A DNA stretch of 64,000 bases, taken from assembly GCA_963720945.1 (NCBI GenBank), contig CAVRHH010000031.1:434001-498000 (forward strand), written 5' to 3'. Both the position numbers and the translations under genes were made by a program. The notes beneath the pieces were generated by a model. The model searched no databases, had not been told where the DNA came from, and saw only the letters and a program-made list of their open reading frames with translations. Each line of letters opens with the position of its first letter. Positions within the stretch are counted from its first letter, which is position 1. Shown here piece by piece: positions 25,735-33,624 of this stretch. The DNA is from Bog-532 sp963720945. Lineage in GTDB: Bacteria > Actinomycetota > Actinomycetes > Streptosporangiales > Streptosporangiaceae.

Positions 25735-26595
25735 ATGCCCATCGAGACGGCCGAGTTCGGCCGCACCGGCCACCAGAGCACGCGGGTGATCTTCGGTGCG
25801 GCGGCTCTCGCGGAGACCTCCCAGCGGGTCGCCGACGAGACGCTGGACGTCCTGCTCGCCTACGGGGTGAACCACCTGGACGTCGCCTCGTCCTACGGCG
25901 AGGCGGAGGTGCGCATCCGGCCATGGCTGCGGCGCGAGCCGGGCCGGTTCTTCCTGGCGACCAAGGGTGACGAGCGCACCGCGGCCGGAGCGCGCGAGGA
26001 GCTGCACCGGTCCCTGGACCGGCTGGGTGTCGACCACGTCGACCTGTGGCAGCTGCACGCCCTCGCCGATCCGATCGAATGGGATGTCGCCCTGAGTCCC
26101 GGCGGCGCCATCGAGGCGGCCGTCGAGGCCCGGGAACAGGGTCTCATCCGCTGGATAGGGGTGACCGGCCACGGTTCCCAGATCGCCGCGACGCACCGGC
26201 GCAGCCTCGATCGGTTTGACTTCGACTCGGTGCTCCTCCCGTACAACTTCGTCACCATGCAGAACCCGTACTACGCCGCCAACTTCGAGGCGCTTTACCA
26301 GCGGTGCCGCGAGCGGCGGATCGCGATGCAGACCATTAAGTCCATCGCCTTGCGCCCCTGGCTAGGCCGGCCGCACACCCGGGCAACCTGGTACGAGCCG
26401 CTCGAACAGCAAGGTGACATCGACCTTGCCGTGTGGTGGGCACTGGGCCGGCCGGGGGTGTTCCTTGACAGCGTGGGGGACGTCGGCCTGCTCCCCAAGG
26501 TGCTCGATGCGGCCAGCCGTTTCGCCGGGGCGCCGGACGATACGGCCATGAGCGAGCTGGCACGCCGTGCACAGGCCGAGCCGTTGTTCGTCTGA
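25735..26595 (+). CDS. aldo/keto reductase family protein
   Basis: 286 aa from ATG 25735, which follows AAGGAGG. The (beta/alpha)8 NADPH-dependent oxidoreductase pattern is clear: FGRTGHQSTRVIFGAAAL, GVNHLDVASSYGEAE with the catalytic Asp and Tyr, FLATKGDERT with the Lys, DRLGVDHVDLWQLHAL with the His, and RWIGVTGHG. In the second half, VLLPYNFVTMQN and MQTIKSIALRPW resemble the ferredoxin-associated or DUF-type AKR branch rather than classical sugar reductases. Substrate unknown. It follows glyA by about 70 bp, but a functional link is not evident. Confidence 0.88.
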   Translation: MPIETAEFGRTGHQSTRVIFGAAALAETSQRVADETLDVLLAYGVNHLDVASSYGEAEVRIRPWLRREPGRFFLATKGDERTAAGAREELHRSLDRLGVDHVDLWQLHALADPIEWDVALSPGGAIEAAVEAREQGLIRWIGVTGHGSQIAATHRRSLDRFDFDSVLLPYNFVTMQNPYYAANFEALYQRCRERRIAMQTIKSIALRPWLGRPHTRATWYEPLEQQGDIDLAVWWALGRPGVFLDSVGDVGLLPKVLDAASRFAGAPDDTAMSELARRAQAEPLFV

Positions 26596-26623
26596 GCGGG
26601 GAACGCCAGCCCGGCCCACCCCC

Positions 26624-27391
26624 TCAGTACTTCGGCCCCACGAACTCATCCAGCCGCGCCACCGCCTCCCGCCGCGCGACGGAGATCGTGTTGCGCCGGG
26701 AGAACCGCCAGGCGACGCCGAGCCGGTCCAGGGTCTCGCCGCGCAGCGTGAGGATGTCCTGCGACTCGTTGGTGAACATGTAACGCGGGTAGGCGTACCA
26801 GCGGTCGCCGCCTGGCAGCGGCCGGCGCACCCGGGAGAGGAACCGGCAGCCGTCCGAGTGGAACAGGCCCCGGGCGAAATCGCCCGGCCGCTCGCCGACA
26901 ATGATCTGCTGCCACGTCGCGAGCTCGATTGTGCGTTTGTGCTTACGTCCCGGCCCGTGCTGGGGAAACAGGCACGGCCAATGCCGTGAATACGCGATTA
27001 CCTCCGTGCAGCCGACTCGTTGCTGGCTGGCTACCTTGTTACCGGGGCGTATCGCGCCCATCGCTTTCCTGCATTCCTCAATCAGGCCCGGCCAGGCGTC
27101 AGCGCACGCGATCCTGAGTGCCCAGACCCCTTTCGCCGGGTCGCCGCCGGCGCTTATGCAGCCGTCGCCCAGATACAGCCCGAGTAAATAGGCGTAGTCA
27201 CGGGCCGGCCCCGGAAGCCCTGGCGGCGTGGCACACCGCGGGCAGGATGCGCGCTGGCCGGTCTTCTCCGGATGGTCCCGCCAATCCCGCAAAGTGGAGC
27301 GGGAAATGCCGGTCGAGGCGCTCACCGCACGCAGGCTGGATCCGCTCCCGATGAGTGCGAGTGCCCGTTCACGAGCGTCACAACCGTACAT
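26624..27391 (-). CDS. HTH protein with LAGLIDADG-like endonuclease fold
   Basis: 255 aa from ATG 27391. Residues 1-40 (MYGCDARERALALIGSGSSL, then AVSASTGISRSTLRDWRD) form a transposase/resolvase-like helix-turn-helix. A CPRC knuckle follows (about 53-56). Two helices, AYLLGLYLGDGCIS and DFARGLFHSDGCRF, are spaced like the paired LAGLIDADG motifs of homing endonucleases, each with the acidic GDG or SDG end. HWPCLFPQHGPGRKH and the C-terminal ISVARREAVARLDEFVGPKY are hallmarks of an actinobacterial family I recognise by pattern only. Function unproven. It ends on the tRNA side: its start is 78 bp downstream of the tRNA, on the same strand. Confidence 0.8.
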   Translation of the reverse strand: MYGCDARERALALIGSGSSLRAVSASTGISRSTLRDWRDHPEKTGQRASCPRCATPPGLPGPARDYAYLLGLYLGDGCISAGGDPAKGVWALRIACADAWPGLIEECRKAMGAIRPGNKVASQQRVGCTEVIAYSRHWPCLFPQHGPGRKHKRTIELATWQQIIVGERPGDFARGLFHSDGCRFLSRVRRPLPGGDRWYAYPRYMFTNESQDILTLRGETLDRLGVAWRFSRRNTISVARREAVARLDEFVGPKY

Positions 27392-27468
27392 ACCGGAAGC
27401 GTCCCACCGGCCACCGACAAAACACCGGCTGGTACGCGCGGGAAAGGCGCGGTTGATGCCGGGCAAGG

Positions 27469-27541
27469 TACCCCGGGTGGGACTCGAACCCACACTGCAC
27501 GGATTTTGAATCCGCGGACTCTGCCGTTGGTCTACCGGGGC
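27469..27541 (-). tRNA. tRNA, anticodon read as CAA (Leu), short variable loop
   Basis: On the minus strand, acceptor GCCCCGG pairs with CCGGGGT (first pair G-U). T8 is present, the D-stem is GAC/GTC, the anticodon stem GCGGA/TCCGT has loop TTCAAAA, the variable loop is GCAGT, the T-arm is GTGGG-TTCGAGT-CCCAC, and the discriminator is A. CCA is not encoded in full. The anticodon at positions 34-36 is CAA, which would read UUG (Leu). The five-base variable loop is class I, whereas normal bacterial tRNA-Leu has a long arm, so amino-acid identity is less certain than the tRNA call. Confidence 0.88.
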
Positions 27542-27601
27542 AGCGGCCGTTATGGGGACCGGCCAGGGCTAAATCTACCCGCTGCCTGTACGCTCGTCAG
27601 C

Positions 27602-28213
27602 GTGAGCCAGAAGCAGCTACGAGTCGTTATCGCCGAGGATGAGGCGCTGATCCGCCTGGACCTCAAGGAAATGCTGGAGGAAGAGGGCTACGCCGTCGTG
27701 GCCGAAGTGGGGGACGGCGAGGCGGCCGTCGAACGAGTCACCGCCCTGCGCCCCGACCTCGCCATCCTCGACGTGAAGATGCCGGTGCTGGACGGCATCT
27801 CGGCCGCGGAGCGGATCGCCGCCGAGCGGCTGGCGCCCGTGGTCATCCTGACCGCCTTCTCCCAGCGCGAGCTCGTCGAGCGGGCCCGCGACGCGGGCGC
27901 CATGGCTTACCTGGTCAAGCCGTTCACCAAGGCCGATCTGGTGCCAGCCATCGAGATGGCGGTCAGCCGCTTCCAGGAGATCGCCTCGCTCGAATCCGAG
28001 GTCGGCAACCTGCGCGAGCGGCTCGAGCTCCGCAAGGTCCTCGACCGCGCCAAGGGCCTGCTGCAGGCCGAGCACGGGCTGACCGAGCCGGAGGCGTTCC
28101 GGTGGATTCAGAAGACGTCCATGGACCGCCGGCTCACGATGCGTAAGGTCGCCGAGGCGGTGATCGAGGGCACGATGTCGGCCTCGGAGCCGACCGAATC
28201 GTCCTCGTCCTGA
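27602..28213 (+). CDS. pdtaR: ANTAR-domain response regulator (PdtaR/NasT type)
   Basis: 203 aa from GTG 27602. The receiver (residues 5-120) has VVIAEDEALIRLDLKEMLEE with the acidic pair, LAILDVKMPVLDG with the phospho-Asp, VILTAFSQ and YLVKPFTK with the conserved Lys. All sites are intact. A helical linker leads to the ANTAR RNA-binding domain (about 140-195: LELRKVLDRAKGLLQAEHGL, FRWIQKTSMDRRLTMRKVAE). PdtaR-like proteins bind dual hairpins in mRNA leaders to antiterminate after phosphorylation by a PdtaS histidine kinase. The kinase is not in this window. The location next to pyk and polA matches relatives. Confidence 0.94.
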   Translation: MSQKQLRVVIAEDEALIRLDLKEMLEEEGYAVVAEVGDGEAAVERVTALRPDLAILDVKMPVLDGISAAERIAAERLAPVVILTAFSQRELVERARDAGAMAYLVKPFTKADLVPAIEMAVSRFQEIASLESEVGNLRERLELRKVLDRAKGLLQAEHGLTEPEAFRWIQKTSMDRRLTMRKVAEAVIEGTMSASEPTESSSS

Positions 28214-29064
28214 CCGGTTCCGGCGCACATATCCGGACATGGGGGAGCCCGGGGCGCCTTTGGTGCCGTATCCGCCTTCCCCGGTCGGACACGTTCTCTA
28301 CTGAGCCCCCCGGGCTCTCCCGCACCACGTTAGCGAGCTTTCACCGTGCAGCGCAAAGGCGGGCCATCGCACGGACGGCGGCCGGCCGTCATCTTGTTGC
28401 CGGATGTTTACCGTTGCACGCCCGTCGCAAACTGCCGGCTCCGCTGCGCTGATAAGACGTGAGCACTGTGTGACACCCGAGCCGGCTGAGGCGGTCGCCT
28501 GCCGCCTTGGCCGGCGCCTTTTCCGGTCACTGAACGTGACCGTATTCCGCTGCCGTGCCGGGCCACGCCGGACTTCGCGCGGCCGCCGGGCCCGCATCCC
28601 GGTGCCCGGTGCCCCGCCCACCTGCGGCTCCGCCGCGGCCCGCGCAGGCTTACCGCCCGGACGGCGCTGCGCGTAGCCCGCCGGTACGGGCCGCCGAACA
28701 TAACAATCTCATTGCTGCCCCGCCCGCGGTCCGCCCGCGATCCGGCCGCGCGGCCCTCCCGCGCCGTGCCGGCCCCGGTCCGCGTGCCCGCCCCGGACCC
28801 CTGTCCGGCCGGCTTCCGCGCCGGGCGGGCGTCCGTTCAGTCCCGTTCGGTGGCTTGTTTCTGTTTTGTCATGGTCGGCACTGTCACTGTCATGGTCGGC
28901 ATTGTCACTGTCATGGTCGGCACTGTCACGGTAGGTGAGGTTACCGGGCAGTTTCGTATCTTCTTGTGTGAAACGGCGTGACTTCCGCGTTGTTAGCGAT
29001 CACAATGCCTTCTGGAATCGGCCGAAAACCGTACCTACGAGGAACCCAACGAAGGGAGCCTTCA
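28214..29064. other. 851-bp intergenic region between pdtaR and the epimerase gene
   Basis: No convincing gene on either strand: the open frames lack codon bias, recognisable domains and ribosome binding sites. The region has an AT-richer patch near 28,320-28,470 and a GC-rich middle. It also has a three-copy 21-bp repeat at 28,871-28,933, and about 130 bp before the epimerase start that probably hold its promoter. Confidence 0.6.
28871..28933 (+). repeat. 21-bp direct repeat, three copies
   Basis: ATGGTCGGCACTGTCACTGTC starts at 28,871, 28,892 and 28,913 with single-base differences. The copies are phased by two helical turns and lie about 130 bp upstream of the epimerase start. They could be regulator binding sites or a simple tandem duplication. 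Confidence 0.85.
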
Positions 29065-30372
29065 TTGTCTGACGAAACGAGACACCGGAGATTCGGGCGG
29101 CGTGCCCGGATCAGCGCGGTGTCGGCCGTCACCGCTATCGCGGCGGCCGCGGGAGCGTTCGGCGCGACCGCCGCCTCCGCGGCGCCCGCCCGGCCCGCGG
29201 GGGGTAACTGCAGCCCGACTGTCAGCAGCCAGTACTTCGGCAGCACGGTGGAGCCGTACACGGGGAAGAACACACCCGTCTACCGCTACACCCTGAGCAA
29301 CTGCCACGGGATGAGCGTCAAGATCCTCAGCTTCGGCGGCATCGTCCAGGAGATCAACGCGCCCAACCGCTTTGGCAAGGACACCGACGTTGTGCTCGGC
29401 TTCAAGACCCTTGCTGACTACGTGACCTACGACAGCCCGCCCGTCACCGCGAACGGCGGCCCGTACTTCGGCGAGCTCATCGGGCGTTACGGCAACCGCA
29501 TCGCCAAGGGCACCTTCAACCTGAACGGCACGACATACCACGTGCCGATCAACAACAACGGCAACTCGCTGCACGGCGGCCTGGTCGGTTTCGGCAACCA
29601 CATCTGGGCGGCGCAGGAGGTGCACGCCAAGGGCACCGCCGGCGTGCAGCTCACGCTGGTCAGCCCGGACGGTGACCAGGGCTACCCGGCCACGCTCAAG
29701 GTCGTCGTCACCTACACGATCAACAACGCGGGCCAGCTCGGCATCCACTACACCGCCACCAACGAGTCCACGACGCTGGCGACCGTGCTCAACCTGACCA
29801 ACCACAGCTACTTCAACCTGGCCGGCGAGGGCTCGGCGGCCGGCTCGGCCTACGGCCAGGACGTCCAGATCAACGCGGACAACTACACGCCGACCGACAC
29901 CACCCAGATCCCGCTCGGCTACAACGTTCCCGTCGCGGGCACGCCGTTCGACTTCACCAAGCCGTACCCCATCGGCTCGCGGATCGACGACGTCAGCGCC
30001 CCGGACAACGCGCCAGCGCAGTACAACCAGCTGCTCATCGCCCAGGGCTACGACCACAACTGGGTGCTGAACAAGCAGACCAAGGCGACCACCGGCCCGG
30101 ACGGGCTGAACCTCGCTGCGCACGCCTGGGACCCGGCCAGCGGCCGTGAGCTGACCGTCTGGACCGACCAGCCGGGTGTTCAGTTCTACAGCGGCAACTT
30201 CCTCAACGGCACGCTGGTGGGCATCAGCGGCAAGACCTACCGCCAGGGCGCCGGCTACACGTTCGAGACCCAGCACTTCCCGAACTCGCCGAACCAGCCG
30301 AACTTCCCCAGCACGGTCCTCGGCGCGGGCAAGACGTTCAACTCGACGACCATCTTCGCGTTCAGCTCCTAA
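29065..30372 (+). CDS. secreted aldose 1-epimerase (mutarotase)
   Basis: GalM-family enzyme interconverting alpha and beta anomers of aldoses. TTG 29065, spaced six bases from GAAGGGAG, gives a 435-aa protein with a typical signal peptide: basic RHRRFGRRARIS, hydrophobic VSAVTAIAAAAGAFGATA, and an ASAAPA cleavage site. The mature domain shows the substrate and catalytic motifs GRYGNRIAKGTF, NNNGNSLHGG, LNLTNHSYFNLAG with the catalytic His, YTPTDTTQIPLG, GYDHNWVLN and GYTFETQHFPNSPNQPNFPS with the catalytic Glu. ATG 29008 is an alternative start but has no good ribosome site. A strong terminator follows. Confidence 0.9.
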   Translation: MSDETRHRRFGRRARISAVSAVTAIAAAAGAFGATAASAAPARPAGGNCSPTVSSQYFGSTVEPYTGKNTPVYRYTLSNCHGMSVKILSFGGIVQEINAPNRFGKDTDVVLGFKTLADYVTYDSPPVTANGGPYFGELIGRYGNRIAKGTFNLNGTTYHVPINNNGNSLHGGLVGFGNHIWAAQEVHAKGTAGVQLTLVSPDGDQGYPATLKVVVTYTINNAGQLGIHYTATNESTTLATVLNLTNHSYFNLAGEGSAAGSAYGQDVQINADNYTPTDTTQIPLGYNVPVAGTPFDFTKPYPIGSRIDDVSAPDNAPAQYNQLLIAQGYDHNWVLNKQTKATTGPDGLNLAAHAWDPASGRELTVWTDQPGVQFYSGNFLNGTLVGISGKTYRQGAGYTFETQHFPNSPNQPNFPSTVLGAGKTFNSTTIFAFSS

Positions 30373-30410
30373 CCAGTTTTTCCTGGCCTGATCTCGGCCA
30401 GCCCTCATCG

Positions 30411-30441
30411 CGGGGCCCGGCGGCACAGCCGCCGGGCCCCG
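30411..30441 (+). terminator. Rho-independent terminator after the epimerase gene
   Basis: CGGGGCCCGGCGGC, loop ACA, GCCGCCGGGCCCCG: a perfect 14-bp GC stem followed by TTCTTT. It lies 40 bp after the epimerase stop and 65 bp before polA, separating the two transcription units. Confidence 0.88.
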
Positions 30442-30506
30442 TTCTTTCCGCACGGAACCGGTGTCATCGCGTCCTCCGGCCGCCCGCGTGACCATAGGAT
30501 TTGACC

Positions 30507-33359
30507 GTGGCGACGAAGACTGCGGCCGCGCCGGGCGGCCAGGATGCCGGGGCTCAGGCCCCGGCCGCGACCCGGGGCCGGCTGCTGCTGCTCGACGGGC
30601 ACTCGCTGGCCTACCGGGCGTTTTTCGCGCTGCCGGCCGAGAACTTCTCGACCACCACGGGGCAGCCGACCAACGCCGTGTACGGCTTCACGGCCATGCT
30701 CATCAACGTGCTGCGTGACGAGCAGCCCACGCACGTCGCGGTGGCGTTCGACCGCAGCGAGCCGACGTTCCGGCACGAGCAGTACGTCGAGTACAAGGCG
30801 AACCGGCGGGAGACCCCCGAGGACTTCCGCAGCCAGCTCAGCCTGATCTTCGAGGTGCTGGACGCGCTGGGCATCACCCGGCTGAGCGCGGCGGGGTTCG
30901 AGGCCGACGACGTCATCGCCACGCTGGCCACCCGGGCCACCCGCGACGGCATGGACGTGCTGATCGTCACCGGCGACCGGGACGCGCTGCAGCTGGTCGA
31001 CGATCATGTAACGGTCCTGATGACCCGCCGGGGCATCACCGAGATGTCGCGCTTCACCCCGGCGACGGTCGAGGAGAAGTACGGGCTGACGCCGCAGCAG
31101 TACCCCGACTTCGCCGCGATCCGGGGCGACCCGAGCGACAACCTGCCCGGCATCCCCGGGGTGGGGGAGAAGACCGCGACCAAGTGGGTCAGGGAGTTCG
31201 GCTCGCTGGAAGAGCTCGTCAACCGGGTCGATGAGATCAAGGGCAAGGCCGGTGACGCGCTGCGCGAGCACCTCGGCGACGTGCTGCGCAACCGGCAGAT
31301 GACCGCGCTGGTCCGGGACGTCCCGCTGACCGACATCGGTGCCGGGCCGGACGAGCTGGTCCCGCGCGTCTGGGACCGGGAGCAGATCCACCAGCTGTTC
31401 GACACCCTGCAGTTCCGCGTGCTCCGCGAGCGCCTTTACGCCACGCTGCCCGACGGCATCTGCGGCGTCGCGGCGGGCGAGACGGCGGGGGCCAAGCCGG
31501 CCGCCGGGTTCGACGTCGAGGTGCGGCTGCTCGGCCCGGACGAGGTGGCCGAGTGGATCGCCGACCACGCCGCCACCGTGCCTGCCACAGCCGTGCCCGC
31601 GATGGCCGGGGACGCCACGGCCGGACCCGCCGGGGACGCCGCCGGCGACGGCGGCACCCAGATGACCCGCACCGGGCTCGCGGTCAGCGGCACCTGGGGC
31701 CGCGGCACCGGGACGCTGAGCGGGATCGCGATCGCGGCGCCGGACGGGCACGGCGCCTACCTCGACCCGGCTGCGCTGACCGAGTCCGACTCGGACGCGC
31801 TGGCGGGCTGGCTCGCCGACCCGGACCTGCCCAAGGCCCTGCACGACGCCAAGGGCCCGATGCACGCGTTCGCCGCGCACGGCTTCGAGCTGGCCGGGCT
31901 GACCAGCGACACCGCGCTGGCCGCCTACCTGGCCCTGCCCGGCCAGCGCTCGTTCGACCTGGGCGACCTGACCCTGCGGTACCTGGGCAAGGAACTACGC
32001 GACGCCAGCGTCCCGGAACAGCTCACCCTGGACGGTTCCGGTGAGGAAGACGCCGCGGCCAACCTGGTGCTGCACGCCCGCGCGACCGCGGAGCTGGCCG
32101 ACGCCCTCGACGCCGACCTGGACCGCCGCGGGGCCGCCACCCTGCTGCAGGACGTCGAGCTGCCGCTGGTCGGGGTGCTGGCGCGGATGGAGCGCACCGG
32201 GATCGCCGCGGACACCGATCACCTGGCCGCCATGTCGGCGACGCTGCACGGTGAGGTCAAGGCGGCCGAGCAGGCCGCGTTCGCGGTCACCGGGCACGAG
32301 TTCAACCTCGGCTCGCCCAAGCAGCTGCAGGAAGTGCTGTTCACCGAGCTGGGGCTGCCCAAGACCAAGCGCATCAAGACCGGGTACACCACCGACTCCG
32401 ACGCCCTGACCACCCTGCTCGCCCAGACCGGGCACCCGGTGCTGGAGCACCTGCTGCGCTACCGCGACGTGGCCAAGCTGAAGAGCATCGTCGATTCGCT
32501 GATCCCGATGGCCGGCGAGGACGGCCGGATCCACACCACGTTCAACCAGATGATCGCGGCGACCGGCCGGCTGTCGTCGACCGACCCGAACCTGCAGAAC
32601 ATCCCGATCCGGACCGAGGAGGGCCGCGGGATCCGGCGCGCGTTCGTCGTCGGCGCGGGGTACGAGACGCTGCTGACTGCGGACTACAGCCAGATCGAGC
32701 TGCGGATCATGGCGCACCTGTCCGGGGACGAGGCGCTGATCGCGGCGTTCGAGTCCGGGCACGACTTCCACGCGGCGACCGCGTCGCGGGTCTTCGGCCT
32801 GCCGCCGGAGCAGATCAGCGGTGAGCTGCGGAACCGGATCAAGGTGATGAACTACGGGCTGGCCTACGGGCTGTCCGCGTTCGGCCTGTCCTCGCAGCTG
32901 CACATCCCTGCTGACGAGGCGCGCACGCTGATGGACGGGTACTTCACCGAGTTCGGCGGGGTCCGGGACTACCTCCGGGACGTGGTGGCACGCGCCCGCC
33001 AGGAGGGGTACACGGAGACCATGTTCGGCCGCCGCCGGTACCTGCCCGACCTGACCTCCGACAACCGGCAGCGCCGGGAGATGGCCGAGCGGATGGCGCT
33101 GAACGCCCCGATCCAGGGCTCCGCCGCGGACATCATCAAGGTGGCGATGCTGGCCGTGGACCGGGCCATCCGCGACCGGGACCTGAAGTCCCGGATGCTG
33201 CTGCAGGTGCACGACGAGCTGATCTTCGAAGTGGCGCCCGGTGAGTTCGGGGCGCTGCGGGATCTGGTCCGCGCCGAGATGGCCGCCGCGGCCGGCCTGC
33301 GGGTGCCGCTGGAGGTCTCGGTCGGCTCCGGCGCCAGCTGGTGGGACGCCGCGCACTGA
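30507..33359 (+). CDS. polA: DNA polymerase I
   Basis: 950 aa. Residues about 28-320 form the 5'-3' exonuclease/flap endonuclease (LLLLDGHSLAYRAFFALP, VAFDRSEPTFRHEQY, ADDVIATLA, VTGDRDALQLV, GDPSDNLPGIPGVGEKTA). The middle third is a 3'-5' exonuclease-like domain without clear catalytic acid motifs, as in other actinobacteria, with an Ala/Gly-rich insertion around 350-380. The polymerase domain has motif A (ADYSQIELRIMAHLS), motif B (RIKVMNYGLAYGLSAFGLS) and motif C (QVHDELIFEV). It works in Okazaki fragment maturation and repair. GTG 30507 is preferred over TTG 30501. Confidence 0.97.
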   Translation: MATKTAAAPGGQDAGAQAPAATRGRLLLLDGHSLAYRAFFALPAENFSTTTGQPTNAVYGFTAMLINVLRDEQPTHVAVAFDRSEPTFRHEQYVEYKANRRETPEDFRSQLSLIFEVLDALGITRLSAAGFEADDVIATLATRATRDGMDVLIVTGDRDALQLVDDHVTVLMTRRGITEMSRFTPATVEEKYGLTPQQYPDFAAIRGDPSDNLPGIPGVGEKTATKWVREFGSLEELVNRVDEIKGKAGDALREHLGDVLRNRQMTALVRDVPLTDIGAGPDELVPRVWDREQIHQLFDTLQFRVLRERLYATLPDGICGVAAGETAGAKPAAGFDVEVRLLGPDEVAEWIADHAATVPATAVPAMAGDATAGPAGDAAGDGGTQMTRTGLAVSGTWGRGTGTLSGIAIAAPDGHGAYLDPAALTESDSDALAGWLADPDLPKALHDAKGPMHAFAAHGFELAGLTSDTALAAYLALPGQRSFDLGDLTLRYLGKELRDASVPEQLTLDGSGEEDAAANLVLHARATAELADALDADLDRRGAATLLQDVELPLVGVLARMERTGIAADTDHLAAMSATLHGEVKAAEQAAFAVTGHEFNLGSPKQLQEVLFTELGLPKTKRIKTGYTTDSDALTTLLAQTGHPVLEHLLRYRDVAKLKSIVDSLIPMAGEDGRIHTTFNQMIAATGRLSSTDPNLQNIPIRTEEGRGIRRAFVVGAGYETLLTADYSQIELRIMAHLSGDEALIAAFESGHDFHAATASRVFGLPPEQISGELRNRIKVMNYGLAYGLSAFGLSSQLHIPADEARTLMDGYFTEFGGVRDYLRDVVARARQEGYTETMFGRRRYLPDLTSDNRQRREMAERMALNAPIQGSAADIIKVAMLAVDRAIRDRDLKSRMLLQVHDELIFEVAPGEFGALRDLVRAEMAAAAGLRVPLEVSVGSGASWWDAAH

Positions 33360-33624
33360 TCGTCACCGGCGGGCCAAGGCGGGGTAAACGGCGCGCCGTA
33401 AACGCTCCTCCGATTGACCACGTGGCGTGGCTCTCATATCCTGAACGCTGCGCTGTGTTTCGTGTGGTCCGTTTGTCACTTGACCTCACCGGCGGCTCAC
33501 CAGCCGCCCCGTGGGCCGGCCTAGGCCGGTTCCGGCAGGGTTTCGCGATTCTGGTCCTTCCGGCGGGTTCCGCGGGATGTGGCGCGCCCTCATAATCCTG
33601 TCCGCATCCGGAGCCAACCCACAC

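Noticed and set aside
27469..27541. Reading the tRNA on the plus strand as tRNA-Gln (TTG)
   Set aside because: The T-loop GGTTCGA and the T8 position occur only on the minus strand; the plus-strand resemblance comes from the palindromic anticodon stem.
28404..28981. Several short open frames of about 90 codons in the pdtaR-epimerase gap
   Set aside because: No codon bias, ribosome binding site or family resemblance; one merely reads through the 21-bp repeats.
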